In this document: piece after piece, positions 57,396 to 64,000 of the stretch | Layout: every line of letters begins with the position of its first letter | How positions within the stretch are numbered: position 1 is the stretch's first letter | Assembly (NCBI RefSeq): GCF_022810305.1 | Contig: NZ_JALGQH010000006.1 | Span: forward strand, 124,001-188,000 | Length of the DNA: 64,000 bases | From: Rhodococcus sp. ARC_M6 | Lineage (GTDB): Bacteria > Actinomycetota > Actinomycetes > Mycobacteriales > Mycobacteriaceae | Direction of reading: 5' to 3' | The notes under the pieces: model-generated | Seen by the model: the letters and a program-made list of their open reading frames with translations, nothing else | What the model was told of the DNA's origin: nothing | Database searches by the model: none | Made by a program: the position numbers and the translations under genes

Positions 57396-59059
57396 CCACA
57401 ACCACCACAAAACCATCCAAGATTGCGGCAGCCGCAGCTGGTCAAGCAGAGGCAGTGGATTCCCGCTACCACCTTGCAGCAGGCATGCGCCGGCAGATCA
57501 ACAAGGTCTTCCCGACGCACTGGTCCTTCATGCTCGGCGAGATCGCGCTCTACAGCTTCGTGATCCTGCTGATCTCCGGTGTGTTCCTGACGCTGTTCTT
57601 CGATCCGTCGATGGCACACGTCGTTTACCAGGGCGCATACCAGCCGCTTCGCGGCGTGACCATGTCACGCGCTTACGAGACCACCCTGAACATCTCGTTC
57701 GAGGTTCGCGGCGGTCTCTTCGTTCGCCAGATTCACCACTGGGCAGCATTGATGTTCGCTGCCTCGATCGTCGTGCACCTCGCTCGCATCTTCTTCACCG
57801 GCGCATTCCGTCGTCCGCGTGAAGCGAACTGGGTCATCGGCTGCTTGCTGCTGGTCCTGGCGATGTTCGAAGGCTTCTTCGGCTACACCATCCCCGATGA
57901 CCTTCTTTCCGGTACCGGCCTCCGCGCCGCATTCGGTGGCATCACGATGAGTATTCCGGTCGTGGGCACCTGGATGCACTGGATGATCTTCGACGGCGAT
58001 TTCCCCGGCGATCTCATCATCCCGCGCCTCTACGTTGCACACGTGCTGCTGTTCCCGGGCATCATCTTGGCTTTGATCGCCGGCCACCTCGCGTTGGTCT
58101 GGTACCAGAAGCACACGCAGTTCCCCGGCCCCGGACGCACGGAAGAGAACGTCGTCGGCGTTCGCATTCTCCCGGTCTTCGCAATGAAGGGTGGCGCGTT
58201 CTTCGCCATCACCTTCGGTATTCTCGCGCTGCTGGGTGGTCTGTTCCAGATCAACCCGGTGTGGAATATCGGCCCGTACAATCCATCTCAGGTCTCGGCT
58301 GGTTCCCAGCCCGATATCTACATGATGTGGACGGACGGCCTCGCTCGACTGTGGCCTGCGTGGGAGATCTACCTGTTCGACCGCTACACAATCCCCGCAG
58401 TGTTTGCCGTTGCCCTCATCATGGGTCTCGTCTTCGGTCTGCTGTTCGCGTACCCGTGGATCGAGAAGCGCCTTACCGGCGACGATGCGCACCACAACAT
58501 CCTGCAGCGTCCCCGCGACGTACCGGTGCGTACCGCTATCGGCGCAATGGCAATCATGTTCTACGTTGTCCTGACAGTGTCCTGTATCAACGACATCATC
58601 GCGTACCACCTGCATATCTCGTTGAACGCAATGACGTGGATGGGCCGTATCGGCATGGTCATCCTTCCGCCCATCGCGTACTTCGTGACGTACCGGTTCT
58701 GCATCGGCCTGCAGCGCAGTGACCGTGCAGTCCTCGAGCACGGCATCGAGACCGGCATCATCAAGCGGATGCCGAACGGCCAGTACATCGAAATCCACCA
58801 GCCGCTCGGACCCGTCGACGATCACGGACACCCGATCCCCCTCGAGTACCAGGGTGCAGCTGTTCCGAAGAAGATGAACAAGCTCGGCCTGGCCGGCAAG
58901 CCCGGCTCCGGTAGCTTGACCAAGGCTGACCCGGTGGAAGAGAGCGAAGCTCTCGAAGCCGCAGAGCATGCGGCCGAGCATGAGCAGCTTCAGACTCTGC
59001 TCGACTACCAGAACCGCACACACGGCAAGACAGACGGTTCCAGTGGAGAACTCCACTAG
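57392..59059 (+). CDS. qcrB: QcrB, cytochrome b subunit
   Basis: A 555-residue polytopic protein with two b hemes. Segments include [66 protein letters not shown] with the heme histidines, [20 protein letters not shown], and [28 protein letters not shown] hydrophilic C-terminal extension of about 110 residues is the actinobacterial feature. QcrB is the menaquinol oxidation site and the target of bc1-directed antimycobacterials. GTG start 57392. It ends at a strong terminator. Confidence 0.97.
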   Translation: MTTTTTKPSKIAAAAAGQAEAVDSRYHLAAGMRRQINKVFPTHWSFMLGEIALYSFVILLISGVFLTLFFDPSMAHVVYQGAYQPLRGVTMSRAYETTLNISFEVRGGLFVRQIHHWAALMFAASIVVHLARIFFTGAFRRPREANWVIGCLLLVLAMFEGFFGYTIPDDLLSGTGLRAAFGGITMSIPVVGTWMHWMIFDGDFPGDLIIPRLYVAHVLLFPGIILALIAGHLALVWYQKHTQFPGPGRTEENVVGVRILPVFAMKGGAFFAITFGILALLGGLFQINPVWNIGPYNPSQVSAGSQPDIYMMWTDGLARLWPAWEIYLFDRYTIPAVFAVALIMGLVFGLLFAYPWIEKRLTGDDAHHNILQRPRDVPVRTAIGAMAIMFYVVLTVSCINDIIAYHLHISLNAMTWMGRIGMVILPPIAYFVTYRFCIGLQRSDRAVLEHGIETGIIKRMPNGQYIEIHQPLGPVDDHGHPIPLEYQGAAVPKKMNKLGLAGKPGSGSLTKADPVEESEALEAAEHAAEHEQLQTLLDYQNRTHGKTDGSSGELH

Positions 59060-59074
59060 AACTTGAGCAACAAA

Positions 59075-59116
59075 GCAATGAGGCCCCGCACCGATTTCGG
59101 TGCGGGGCCTCATTGC
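59075..59116. terminator. Bidirectional terminator after qcrB
   Basis: A perfect 20-bp inverted repeat with almost no loop, 16 nt after the qcrB stop and 14 nt before the stop of the convergent small membrane protein gene. GTTGTCC (plus) and TTTGTTGC (minus) follow it, so it may serve both strands. Confidence 0.9.
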
Positions 59117-59130
59117 GTTGTCCTCCTCCG

Positions 59131-59667
59131 TCACATCTGGATTGCCCATATGTAGACACGTCTCCCCTGGTCCACTGCTGGGTTCCACACACCTCGCAAA
59201 AAACCCTGACCCGTCATCGGAGACTCGCCCGACATCAAGTTCGACGACGGTACCGGACGATATTCCGGCGGTATCTGACCAAAATCATGGGCCACCGCGG
59301 GCCCGCAGGACGTCAAACCAGCGTCGGCGCGAAGTTCCTCGACTCGCGCACGTGAACTCGACTCGATAACCAGGTACGCGCTCGAGTCGGGGAAGGAACT
59401 GTAGTGCTTGGTGTACAAGAGCGTGTCGGCGTTTGTCAGATGTAAGCCGAGGTCGGTTGCCAGCGACTCTGCGGCCTTCTCGGCTGACCGTGCGTCCATC
59501 CAACGGTAGAGCGGCGGGCCTCCAAACCCGAGAGCTGGCGCACCCACAACAACACCGGCAACAACAACGCACGTCCACAGTCGCCTGGACCGCTTCGGGA
59601 ACCGAGTCACAGTTCGGGGAACCGAGTCGTTTTCCGCACCAACCTCAGATCGCGAACACCGTCTCAT
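59131..59667 (-). CDS. Single-pass membrane protein of unknown function
   Basis: A 178-residue protein with a basic N-terminus (PRTVTRFPKRSRRL), one transmembrane helix (about 30-52, CVVVAGVVVGAPALGFGG), and an extracytoplasmic domain with RSAEKAAESLATDLGLHLTNADTLLYT, AYLVIESSSRARVEELRADAG and IPPEYRPVP. The likely place is that of Rv2197c, also a membrane protein, but homology cannot be asserted. The start is uncertain: ATG 59667 overlaps the neighbouring ABM gene by 23 nt, and later GTG codons are possible. Confidence 0.7.
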   Translation of the reverse strand: MRRCSRSEVGAENDSVPRTVTRFPKRSRRLWTCVVVAGVVVGAPALGFGGPPLYRWMDARSAEKAAESLATDLGLHLTNADTLLYTKHYSSFPDSSAYLVIESSSRARVEELRADAGLTSCGPAVAHDFGQIPPEYRPVPSSNLMSGESPMTGQGFLRGVWNPAVDQGRRVYIWAIQM

Positions 59668-59941
59668 AGTGCTCTACGGTCGGGAATGGACTGTAGAACC
59701 TGTGGAGGAGCTCTCGCCAACGTTCGTAGCCCTCAGACTGTCTGAATCCCTCTGTATGCGCCTCGAGGCTCTCCCACTCCACGAGCAACAGGTACCGCTC
59801 CGGCGACTCCAGGCAATGCGAGAGGCGAAGTCGAATGAACCCCGGTACCGCCGCAATGATCCCCTTGGCCGTGTCGAAAGCAGCCTCGAACTCCGCGGAA
59901 AGTTTCGGATCAACCTGCAGGAGCGCATGTTCAAGGATCAT
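59645..59941 (-). CDS. ABM (antibiotic biosynthesis monooxygenase) domain protein
   Basis: A 98-residue dimeric alpha-beta barrel of the ABM family: MILEHALLQVDPKLSAEFEAAFDTAKGIIAAVPGFIRLRLSHCLESPERYLLLVEWESLEAHTEGFRQS is typical, with W-E-S-L-E-A-H in the signature. Members include quinol monooxygenases and heme-handling enzymes, but without an assay the substrate is unknown. ATG 59941 is chosen by family start. It diverges from the ArsR-type gene. Confidence 0.85.
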   Translation of the reverse strand: MILEHALLQVDPKLSAEFEAAFDTAKGIIAAVPGFIRLRLSHCLESPERYLLLVEWESLEAHTEGFRQSEGYERWRELLHRFYSPFPTVEHYETVFAI

Positions 59942-60044
59942 TCCTGAAGTGTGACACACGGCGGCGCACACTCCCCTAGCTGCGACATCCAAGGCACCGA
60001 ACAAGACCCTTCGAACCAATACTCACATGCAACTCCAAAACACT

Positions 60045-60058
60045 TGCCGATATCGGCA
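60045..60058. promoter_or_regulatory. Palindromic operator before the ArsR gene
   Basis: TGCCGATATCGGCA is a perfect 14-bp palindrome 13 nt upstream of the ArsR ATG at 60072 and 103 nt upstream of the ABM gene on the other strand. It is well placed for autoregulation by the ArsR-type repressor and may also affect the ABM gene. Binding is inferred. Confidence 0.6.
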
Positions 60059-60071
60059 TATGTTTGTTGTC

Positions 60072-60413
60072 ATGGCACGAGCAGCAACCACGTCGGACGT
60101 CTTCAACGCAATCGCCGAACCCCGGCGTCGGGAGATCCTTGTCCTGCTACGAGCGGGCGAGCGGCCGGTGACCGAGGTTGCCGAGGAGCTGGGGATGACG
60201 CAACCGGGTGCGTCCAAGCACCTGCGAGTACTGCGCGAGGTCGGGCTGGTGCGCGATCACAGGGCGGGCAAGCAGCGCCTGTACGGCCTTGACGCCCATG
60301 GGCTGCGAGCGGTTCATGAGTGGACCGGCGGGTTCGAGCAGTTCTGGAGCGAGAGTTTCGATCGGCTGGACGCATACGTGCAAGAACTCAAACAGGAAAG
60401 GCAGGAGGAGTAA
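60072..60413 (+). CDS. ArsR-family HTH transcriptional regulator
   Basis: A 113-residue winged-helix repressor: TSDVFNAIAEPRRREILVLLRAGERPVTEVAEELGMTQPGASKHLRVLREVGLVRDHRAGKQRLYGLD is the HTH (about 5-72). No metal-binding Cys pair is visible. It belongs to the group normally followed by an AHSA1/SRPBCC gene (W-x-x-F-W-S-E in the C-terminus). ATG 60072 is preferred; ATGs at 60027 and 60060 are open in frame. A ribosome site and ATG follow its stop, but the expected partner is missing. Confidence 0.9.
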   Translation: MARAATTSDVFNAIAEPRRREILVLLRAGERPVTEVAEELGMTQPGASKHLRVLREVGLVRDHRAGKQRLYGLDAHGLRAVHEWTGGFEQFWSESFDRLDAYVQELKQERQEE

Positions 60414-60416
60414 CTG

Positions 60417-60539
60417 ATGGATTCAACGGGCTCGGAAATGTCGAGCGCGGTACTCCTCGGGGCTAGCTGCACTTCTACATGGCAACGCACAAAAGAGGCG
60501 CCGAGCCCTTACGGGTTCGGCGCCTCTTTCGAGAGCTGA
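60417..60539 (+). pseudogene. Possible remnant of the ArsR partner gene
   Basis: An ATG 3 nt after the ArsR stop, with GGAGGAG ahead of it, opens a 40-codon frame (MDSTGSEMSSAVLLG...) that ends within the terminator stem of ctaF. ArsR genes of this kind usually have an AHSA1-type gene at this place. The short frame shows no SRPBCC signature, so it may be what remains after a deletion, or a chance frame. Confidence 0.35.
60492..60529. terminator. Terminator downstream of ctaF
   Basis: Inverted arms AAAGAGGCGCCGA and TCGGCGCCTCTTT with a further CCC/GGG pairing enclose a short loop. The minus strand (after ctaF, stop 60545) runs into CTCTTTTGTG, a fair U-tract. It may also stop plus-strand transcription from the ArsR gene. 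Confidence 0.85.
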
Positions 60540-60544
60540 CTGAG

Positions 60545-60961
60545 CTAGTGCTTTTCTGGTCCAACGTGGTACTCGAACACGAGGCCTGCAGACGCTGCGA
60601 TGATGCAGATGACTCCAACCGCGATCATCCAGGGCTGGAAGAACGCAAGCGAGACGGCTGCGATGGCGGCAGCAGCAGCCAGCAGGACAGGCCAGAAGCT
60701 ACCGGGGCTGAAGAAGCCCAGCTCTCCCGAACCATCCGAGATTTCAGCGTCGTCATAGTCTTCCGGACGTGTGTCCAGTCGACGAGCGACAAAGCGGAAA
60801 TAGGTTCCCACGATGAGTGTCAGTCCTGCGGACAGGACGATGGCCGTGAGTCCGGCCCATTCGATTCCTGTACGAGAGAGCGCGGTGAACACTCCATAGA
60901 TGATCGCGACGAGAATGAAGAAAACCGTCAGGATCTCGAAGAGCTTGGCTTCGATCTTCAT
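60545..60961 (-). CDS. ctaF: Cytochrome c oxidase subunit IV, actinobacterial (CtaF)
   Basis: A 138-residue membrane protein with four helices (about 7-27, 36-57, 88-108, 110-130). The hydrophilic middle [29 protein letters not shown] is the family signature. It is an accessory subunit of aa3 oxidase in actinobacteria. It follows ctaC by 39 nt on the same strand and ends at a terminator. Confidence 0.94.
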   Translation of the reverse strand: MKIEAKLFEILTVFFILVAIIYGVFTALSRTGIEWAGLTAIVLSAGLTLIVGTYFRFVARRLDTRPEDYDDAEISDGSGELGFFSPGSFWPVLLAAAAAIAAVSLAFFQPWMIAVGVICIIAASAGLVFEYHVGPEKH

Positions 60962-61000
60962 ATCAGCACTTGTCCTTGTTCAGTGAAGAGGCTGGCCGGC

Positions 61001-62065
61001 TCAGTTGCCTGCAGTAGCGACGGTTGCCTGACGGTACTCGCGGTCGGTGTTGAACGGCGTGGTCGACGTTGCCACCGGCGACTGACCGATTGCCGACAAT
61101 GCCTCAGCGGTGCTCAGACCGCCATTGCCCTCGGCGTCACCCTTACGCAGTTCGATGTACTTGGCGAAGTCTGCCGGCGATACCGCACGGACCTCGAAGT
61201 TCATCATGGCGTGGAAGGTGCCACACATTTCGGCACAACGCCCGACAAATGCGCCTTCCTTCTCGATCTCACTGATCTGGAAGATGTTGTCGGAGTGGTT
61301 CTGCTTCGGGTTCGGCATAACGTCACGCTTGAACAGGAACTCGGGAACCCAGAACGCGTGAATCACGTCGGAGGATGCAAGTTCGAACTGAATGCGCTTG
61401 CCTGTCGGCAGAACGAGGATCGGGATTTCGGAACTGGATCCGACGGTCTCGATCTTGTCGTAATGCAGGTAACTCAGATCCTGGACACTGTCGCCGTGAA
61501 TCGGCCCGGGAATAACCTTGCCGTGTTCGTCGATAGTTGAACCATCGAGCTTTGCAGCTTCTTCGGCTTCAGCGTCGATGCCGTTGTACTTGGCAGTTCC
61601 GTCGCCCAGCTCGATTGAGCGGTAGCCGAACTTCCAGTTCCACTGGAATGCCGTGACGTCGACGACGACGTCAGGGTTTTCCGTCCTCTCCAGAACCTTG
61701 TTCTGGACGATGATGGTGAAGTAGAAGAGAACCGCGATGATGACGAAGGGAACTGCCGTGTAACCGAGTTCGAGGGGCACGTTGTATGCCGTCTGACGCG
61801 GGAACTCAGGCGAGTCCTTCTTCTTGCGGTGGAAGATGACGGCCCAGAAGACCAATCCCCACACCAGAACACCCATGACGAGGGCGGCAACTACCGACCA
61901 CGTCCACAGCTCTCGCATGCTCTTCGCCTCAGGAGTAATGCCCGAGGGCCACCCGAAACGGAGCACTTCATTGTCGATGGAGCAACCCGACAGCAGCAAG
62001 GCAGCAATGCCCAAAGTTACTGCCAGCCCCGCTCGCCGAAGGATCCGACCTTGCGCCACGTTCAC
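61001..62065 (-). CDS. ctaC: Cytochrome c oxidase subunit II (CtaC)
   Basis: A 354-residue lipoprotein subunit of aa3 oxidase. A signal with lipobox LLLSGC (Cys28) leads to two helices (about 57-78 and 105-130) and the CuA domain. VDVTAFQWNWKFGY is conserved, SDVIHAFWVPEFLFKRDVMP provides a His ligand, and the CuA ligands are in GRCAEMCGTFHAMM. The GTG at 62065 has AGGAAGG just upstream; the frame is open to 62191. It accepts electrons from QcrC. Confidence 0.95.
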   Translation of the reverse strand: MNVAQGRILRRAGLAVTLGIAALLLSGCSIDNEVLRFGWPSGITPEAKSMRELWTWSVVAALVMGVLVWGLVFWAVIFHRKKKDSPEFPRQTAYNVPLELGYTAVPFVIIAVLFYFTIIVQNKVLERTENPDVVVDVTAFQWNWKFGYRSIELGDGTAKYNGIDAEAEEAAKLDGSTIDEHGKVIPGPIHGDSVQDLSYLHYDKIETVGSSSEIPILVLPTGKRIQFELASSDVIHAFWVPEFLFKRDVMPNPKQNHSDNIFQISEIEKEGAFVGRCAEMCGTFHAMMNFEVRAVSPADFAKYIELRKGDAEGNGGLSTAEALSAIGQSPVATSTTPFNTDREYRQATVATAGN

Positions 62066-62386
62066 GCCTTCCTGATCGCCACAAAATTCAACTAGGGCAC
62101 CTCGAAGGGAAGGCCCAATTACTACGCAGCGTAGACCAAAGGTGGGCGGTATCCATCCCCGGGTCCTCAGCCGTGTCGCGTCGGACGTCACACAAATCTC
62201 TCAGGCGCAGCTCAGGAACTGGTCAGCCGTCGCAAGCGACCTACATCACTGCAATTCGATCGGTCACGATCGGCACAGCCTCGGATCTGCGGCATACTTT
62301 CGGGAAGAGTTCGTTGACCTCTCCCGGACGCGTGTTGTCCGGGAGCCTTCTGCAATAAAAAATTCTGAATCGAGGAACCGGACACT
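62066..62386. promoter_or_regulatory. Divergent promoter region ctaC / asnB
   Basis: A 321-nt gene-free stretch between divergent ctaC and asnB. A perfect 9-bp inverted repeat CTCCCGGAC / GTCCGGGAG (62321-62345) stands 42 nt upstream of asnB, followed by an A-rich CAATAAAAAATT. GAGGAACC is the asnB ribosome site. The hairpin could be part of the asnB leader or a binding site. No small gene is supported here. Confidence 0.5.
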
Positions 62387-64000
62387 GTGTGTGGACTGCT
62401 CGGGCTACTGACATCTGGCGGAACCAGCGACGACGCCGTCGCTCAGGTCGACCAGGCGATGCACTGCCTGCGTCACCGTGGACCCGACGAACATGGGACA
62501 TGGCATGACGACCACCTCGTCTTCGGTTTCAATCGCCTGTCGATCATCGACATCGAACACTCGCATCAGCCGTTGCGGTGGGGGCCGCCGGAAAATCCTG
62601 AGCGCTATGCGCTGACGTTCAACGGCGAGATCTACAATTACCTGGAGATCCGGGCCGAGCTCGCCAAGGAACACGACGCCAAGTTCTTCACCGAGGGCGA
62701 CTCCGAGTCCATCGTCGCGGCGTTCCACTATTGGGGCGAAGCCGCAGTCCAACGACTGCGCGGCATGTTCGCATTCGCAATCTGGGACACCGAGACGCGT
62801 GAACTGTTCATCGCGCGAGATCAGTTCGGCATCAAGCCGTTGTTCATCGCGACCGGACCCGGCGGCACTGCGTTCGGTAGCGAGAAGAAGAGCCTCCTCG
62901 AGTTGACGGACTTGATCGGAATCGACACCGAATTGGATCCGCGTGCGATCGAGCACTACACGGTCCTGCAGTACGTTCCGGAACCGGAGACGCTTCACAA
63001 GGAGATCCGTCGTCTCGAATCCGGCTGTTTCGCGCGGGTCCGTCCCGGCGAGAAGCTCCAGATCACGCGGTACTTCACACCCAAGTTCCCGGCCAAGCCG
63101 TTCGCTCCGGGTACGGAGAAGGCTCGGTACAAGGAAATTGCCGACGCCCTCGAAGACTCCGTCGCCAAGCACATGCGCGCCGACGTCACCGTCGGATCAT
63201 TCCTCTCCGGTGGCATCGACTCGACGGCTATCGCCGCGCTCGCAATCCGCCACAATCCCAACCTGATCACTTTCACGACGGGTTTCGAGCGCGACGGTTA
63301 CTCCGAGATCGACGTCGCAGCCGAGTCGGCCGAGGCTATCGGCGCCCGGCATGTGGTCAAGGTGGTCTCCCCCGCCGAGTTTGCCGCCGCCATCCCCGAG
63401 ATCGTCTGGTACCTCGACGATCCGGTCGCGGATCCGGCATTGATCCCGCTGTGGTTCATCGCGAAGGAAGCCCGCAAGCACGTCAAGGTCGTCCTGTCCG
63501 GCGAAGGCGCGGATGAACTGTTCGGCGGCTACACGATCTATCGTGAACCGTTGTCCCTCAAGCCTTTCGAGTACCTTCCGCAAGGATTACGTCGAGCGGC
63601 CGGGAAGCTGTCCGAGCGCATCCCCGACGGAACTCGCGGCAAGAGCTTGCTCAACCGTGGATCGTTGACGTTGGAAGAGCGGTACTACGGCAACGCCCGC
63701 AGCTTCAACGACGCTCAACTGCGTGCCGTTCTGCGCGATTTCCGCCCCGAGTGGACGCATCAGGACGTGACAGCGCCGATCTACGCTCAGTCTCGCGATT
63801 GGGATCCGGTAGCGCGTATGCAGCACCTGGACCTGTTCACGTGGCTGCGCGGAGACATCCTCGTCAAGGCCGACAAGATGACCATGGCAAACTCTCTCGA
63901 GTTGCGTGTCCCGTTCCTCGATTCCGAGGTCTTCGACGTCGCGTCGCGGGTACCGCTGGACCAGAAGATCACCAAGGACACCACGAAGTACGCGCTACGT
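62387..64000 (+). CDS. asnB: Glutamine-hydrolysing asparagine synthetase (AsnB), 3' end outside window
   Basis: The first 538 codons are present; the gene runs off the right edge. Cys2 directly after the GTG start (CGLLGLLTSGG) is the glutaminase nucleophile; LRHRGPDEHG and NGEIYNYLEIR belong to the amidotransferase domain. The synthetase domain has the ATP loop GSFLSGGIDSTAIAALA, GEGADELFGGY, and RGDILVKADKMTMANSLELRVPFLD. It makes asparagine from aspartate, glutamine and ATP, and in Corynebacteriales AsnB (LtsA-like) also affects cell-wall amidation and lysozyme resistance. Frame checked to the last base. Confidence 0.95.
   Translation, partial: MCGLLGLLTSGGTSDDAVAQVDQAMHCLRHRGPDEHGTWHDDHLVFGFNRLSIIDIEHSHQPLRWGPPENPERYALTFNGEIYNYLEIRAELAKEHDAKFFTEGDSESIVAAFHYWGEAAVQRLRGMFAFAIWDTETRELFIARDQFGIKPLFIATGPGGTAFGSEKKSLLELTDLIGIDTELDPRAIEHYTVLQYVPEPETLHKEIRRLESGCFARVRPGEKLQITRYFTPKFPAKPFAPGTEKARYKEIADALEDSVAKHMRADVTVGSFLSGGIDSTAIAALAIRHNPNLITFTTGFERDGYSEIDVAAESAEAIGARHVVKVVSPAEFAAAIPEIVWYLDDPVADPALIPLWFIAKEARKHVKVVLSGEGADELFGGYTIYREPLSLKPFEYLPQGLRRAAGKLSERIPDGTRGKSLLNRGSLTLEERYYGNARSFNDAQLRAVLRDFRPEWTHQDVTAPIYAQSRDWDPVARMQHLDLFTWLRGDILVKADKMTMANSLELRVPFLDSEVFDVASRVPLDQKITKDTTKYALR

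Noticed and set aside
57665-59188. 507-codon minus-strand frame opposite qcrB
   Set aside because: Histidine/aspartate-rich shadow of a membrane protein gene, crossing a strong terminator.

Overview
The window is chromosomal DNA from a mycolic-acid actinobacterium, most likely Rhodococcus of the erythropolis/qingshengii type (inference). Reasons: moderately high GC, many GTG/TTG starts, FtsZ/Wag31/SepF-type division genes, PimB' and MptA (lipoarabinomannan mannosyltransferases), a CrtO-type carotenoid ketolase, and a gene order that closely follows the Mycobacterium tuberculosis Rv2144c-Rv2201 interval from memory. No tRNA, rRNA, insertion sequence, prophage or CRISPR array was seen.

Region 1 (1-20804, all minus strand) is the division and cell-wall (dcw) cluster. 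In transcription order it runs mraZ, rsmH, ftsL-like, ftsI, murE, murF, mraY, murD, ftsW, murG, murC, ftsQ, ftsZ, pgeF, yggS, sepF, yggT-like, wag31/divIVA and a small membrane protein. It ends in an ileS T-box leader whose gene lies beyond base 1. Most genes from rsmH to ftsQ overlap by 4 nt, so they are probably translationally coupled. A MraZ-type operator (three GTGGG repeats at 10-nt steps) precedes mraZ.

Region 2 (21380-34628) holds a DUF3040 membrane protein, a putative HEPN-domain protein and two plus-strand carotenoid operons. The first is GNAT acetyltransferase-crtO-cruF-lppM-glycosyltransferase, every junction overlapping by 4 nt, behind a perfect LexA (SOS) box. The second is idsA-crtI-mptA-crtB, with the lipoglycan mannosyltransferase gene mptA inside the carotenoid genes. 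Between them lies a minus-strand metF-like gene. Together they can supply geranylgeranyl diphosphate, phytoene, desaturated carotene, and keto/hydroxy/glycosylated products. No lycopene cyclase is present.

Region 3 (34260-46619) carries a small HTH protein (Rv2175c type) divergent from the Ser/Thr kinase pknL, then aroG, an RNase AS-like exonuclease, plsC and a ROK glucokinase. Next is a compact group of SRPBCC proteins, an ArsA-like ATPase and a CxxC protein, then fadD15-like acyl-CoA synthetase and pimB'.

Region 4 (46668-54598) has a membrane-anchored putative zinc peptidase, two NlpC/P60 hydrolases (one behind a c-di-AMP riboswitch), a DEDDh-exonuclease/GIY-YIG fusion, a stand-alone Lrp ligand-binding domain, trpD and one unknown gene.

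Region 5 (54727-64000) encodes the actinobacterial bcc-aa3 respiratory supercomplex: ctaE-qcrC-qcrA-qcrB on plus and ctaC-ctaF on minus. Between these lie a small membrane protein, an ABM-domain protein and an orphan ArsR regulator. A divergent asnB runs off the right edge.

Functions are assigned by reading motifs and gene order; no database search was run.
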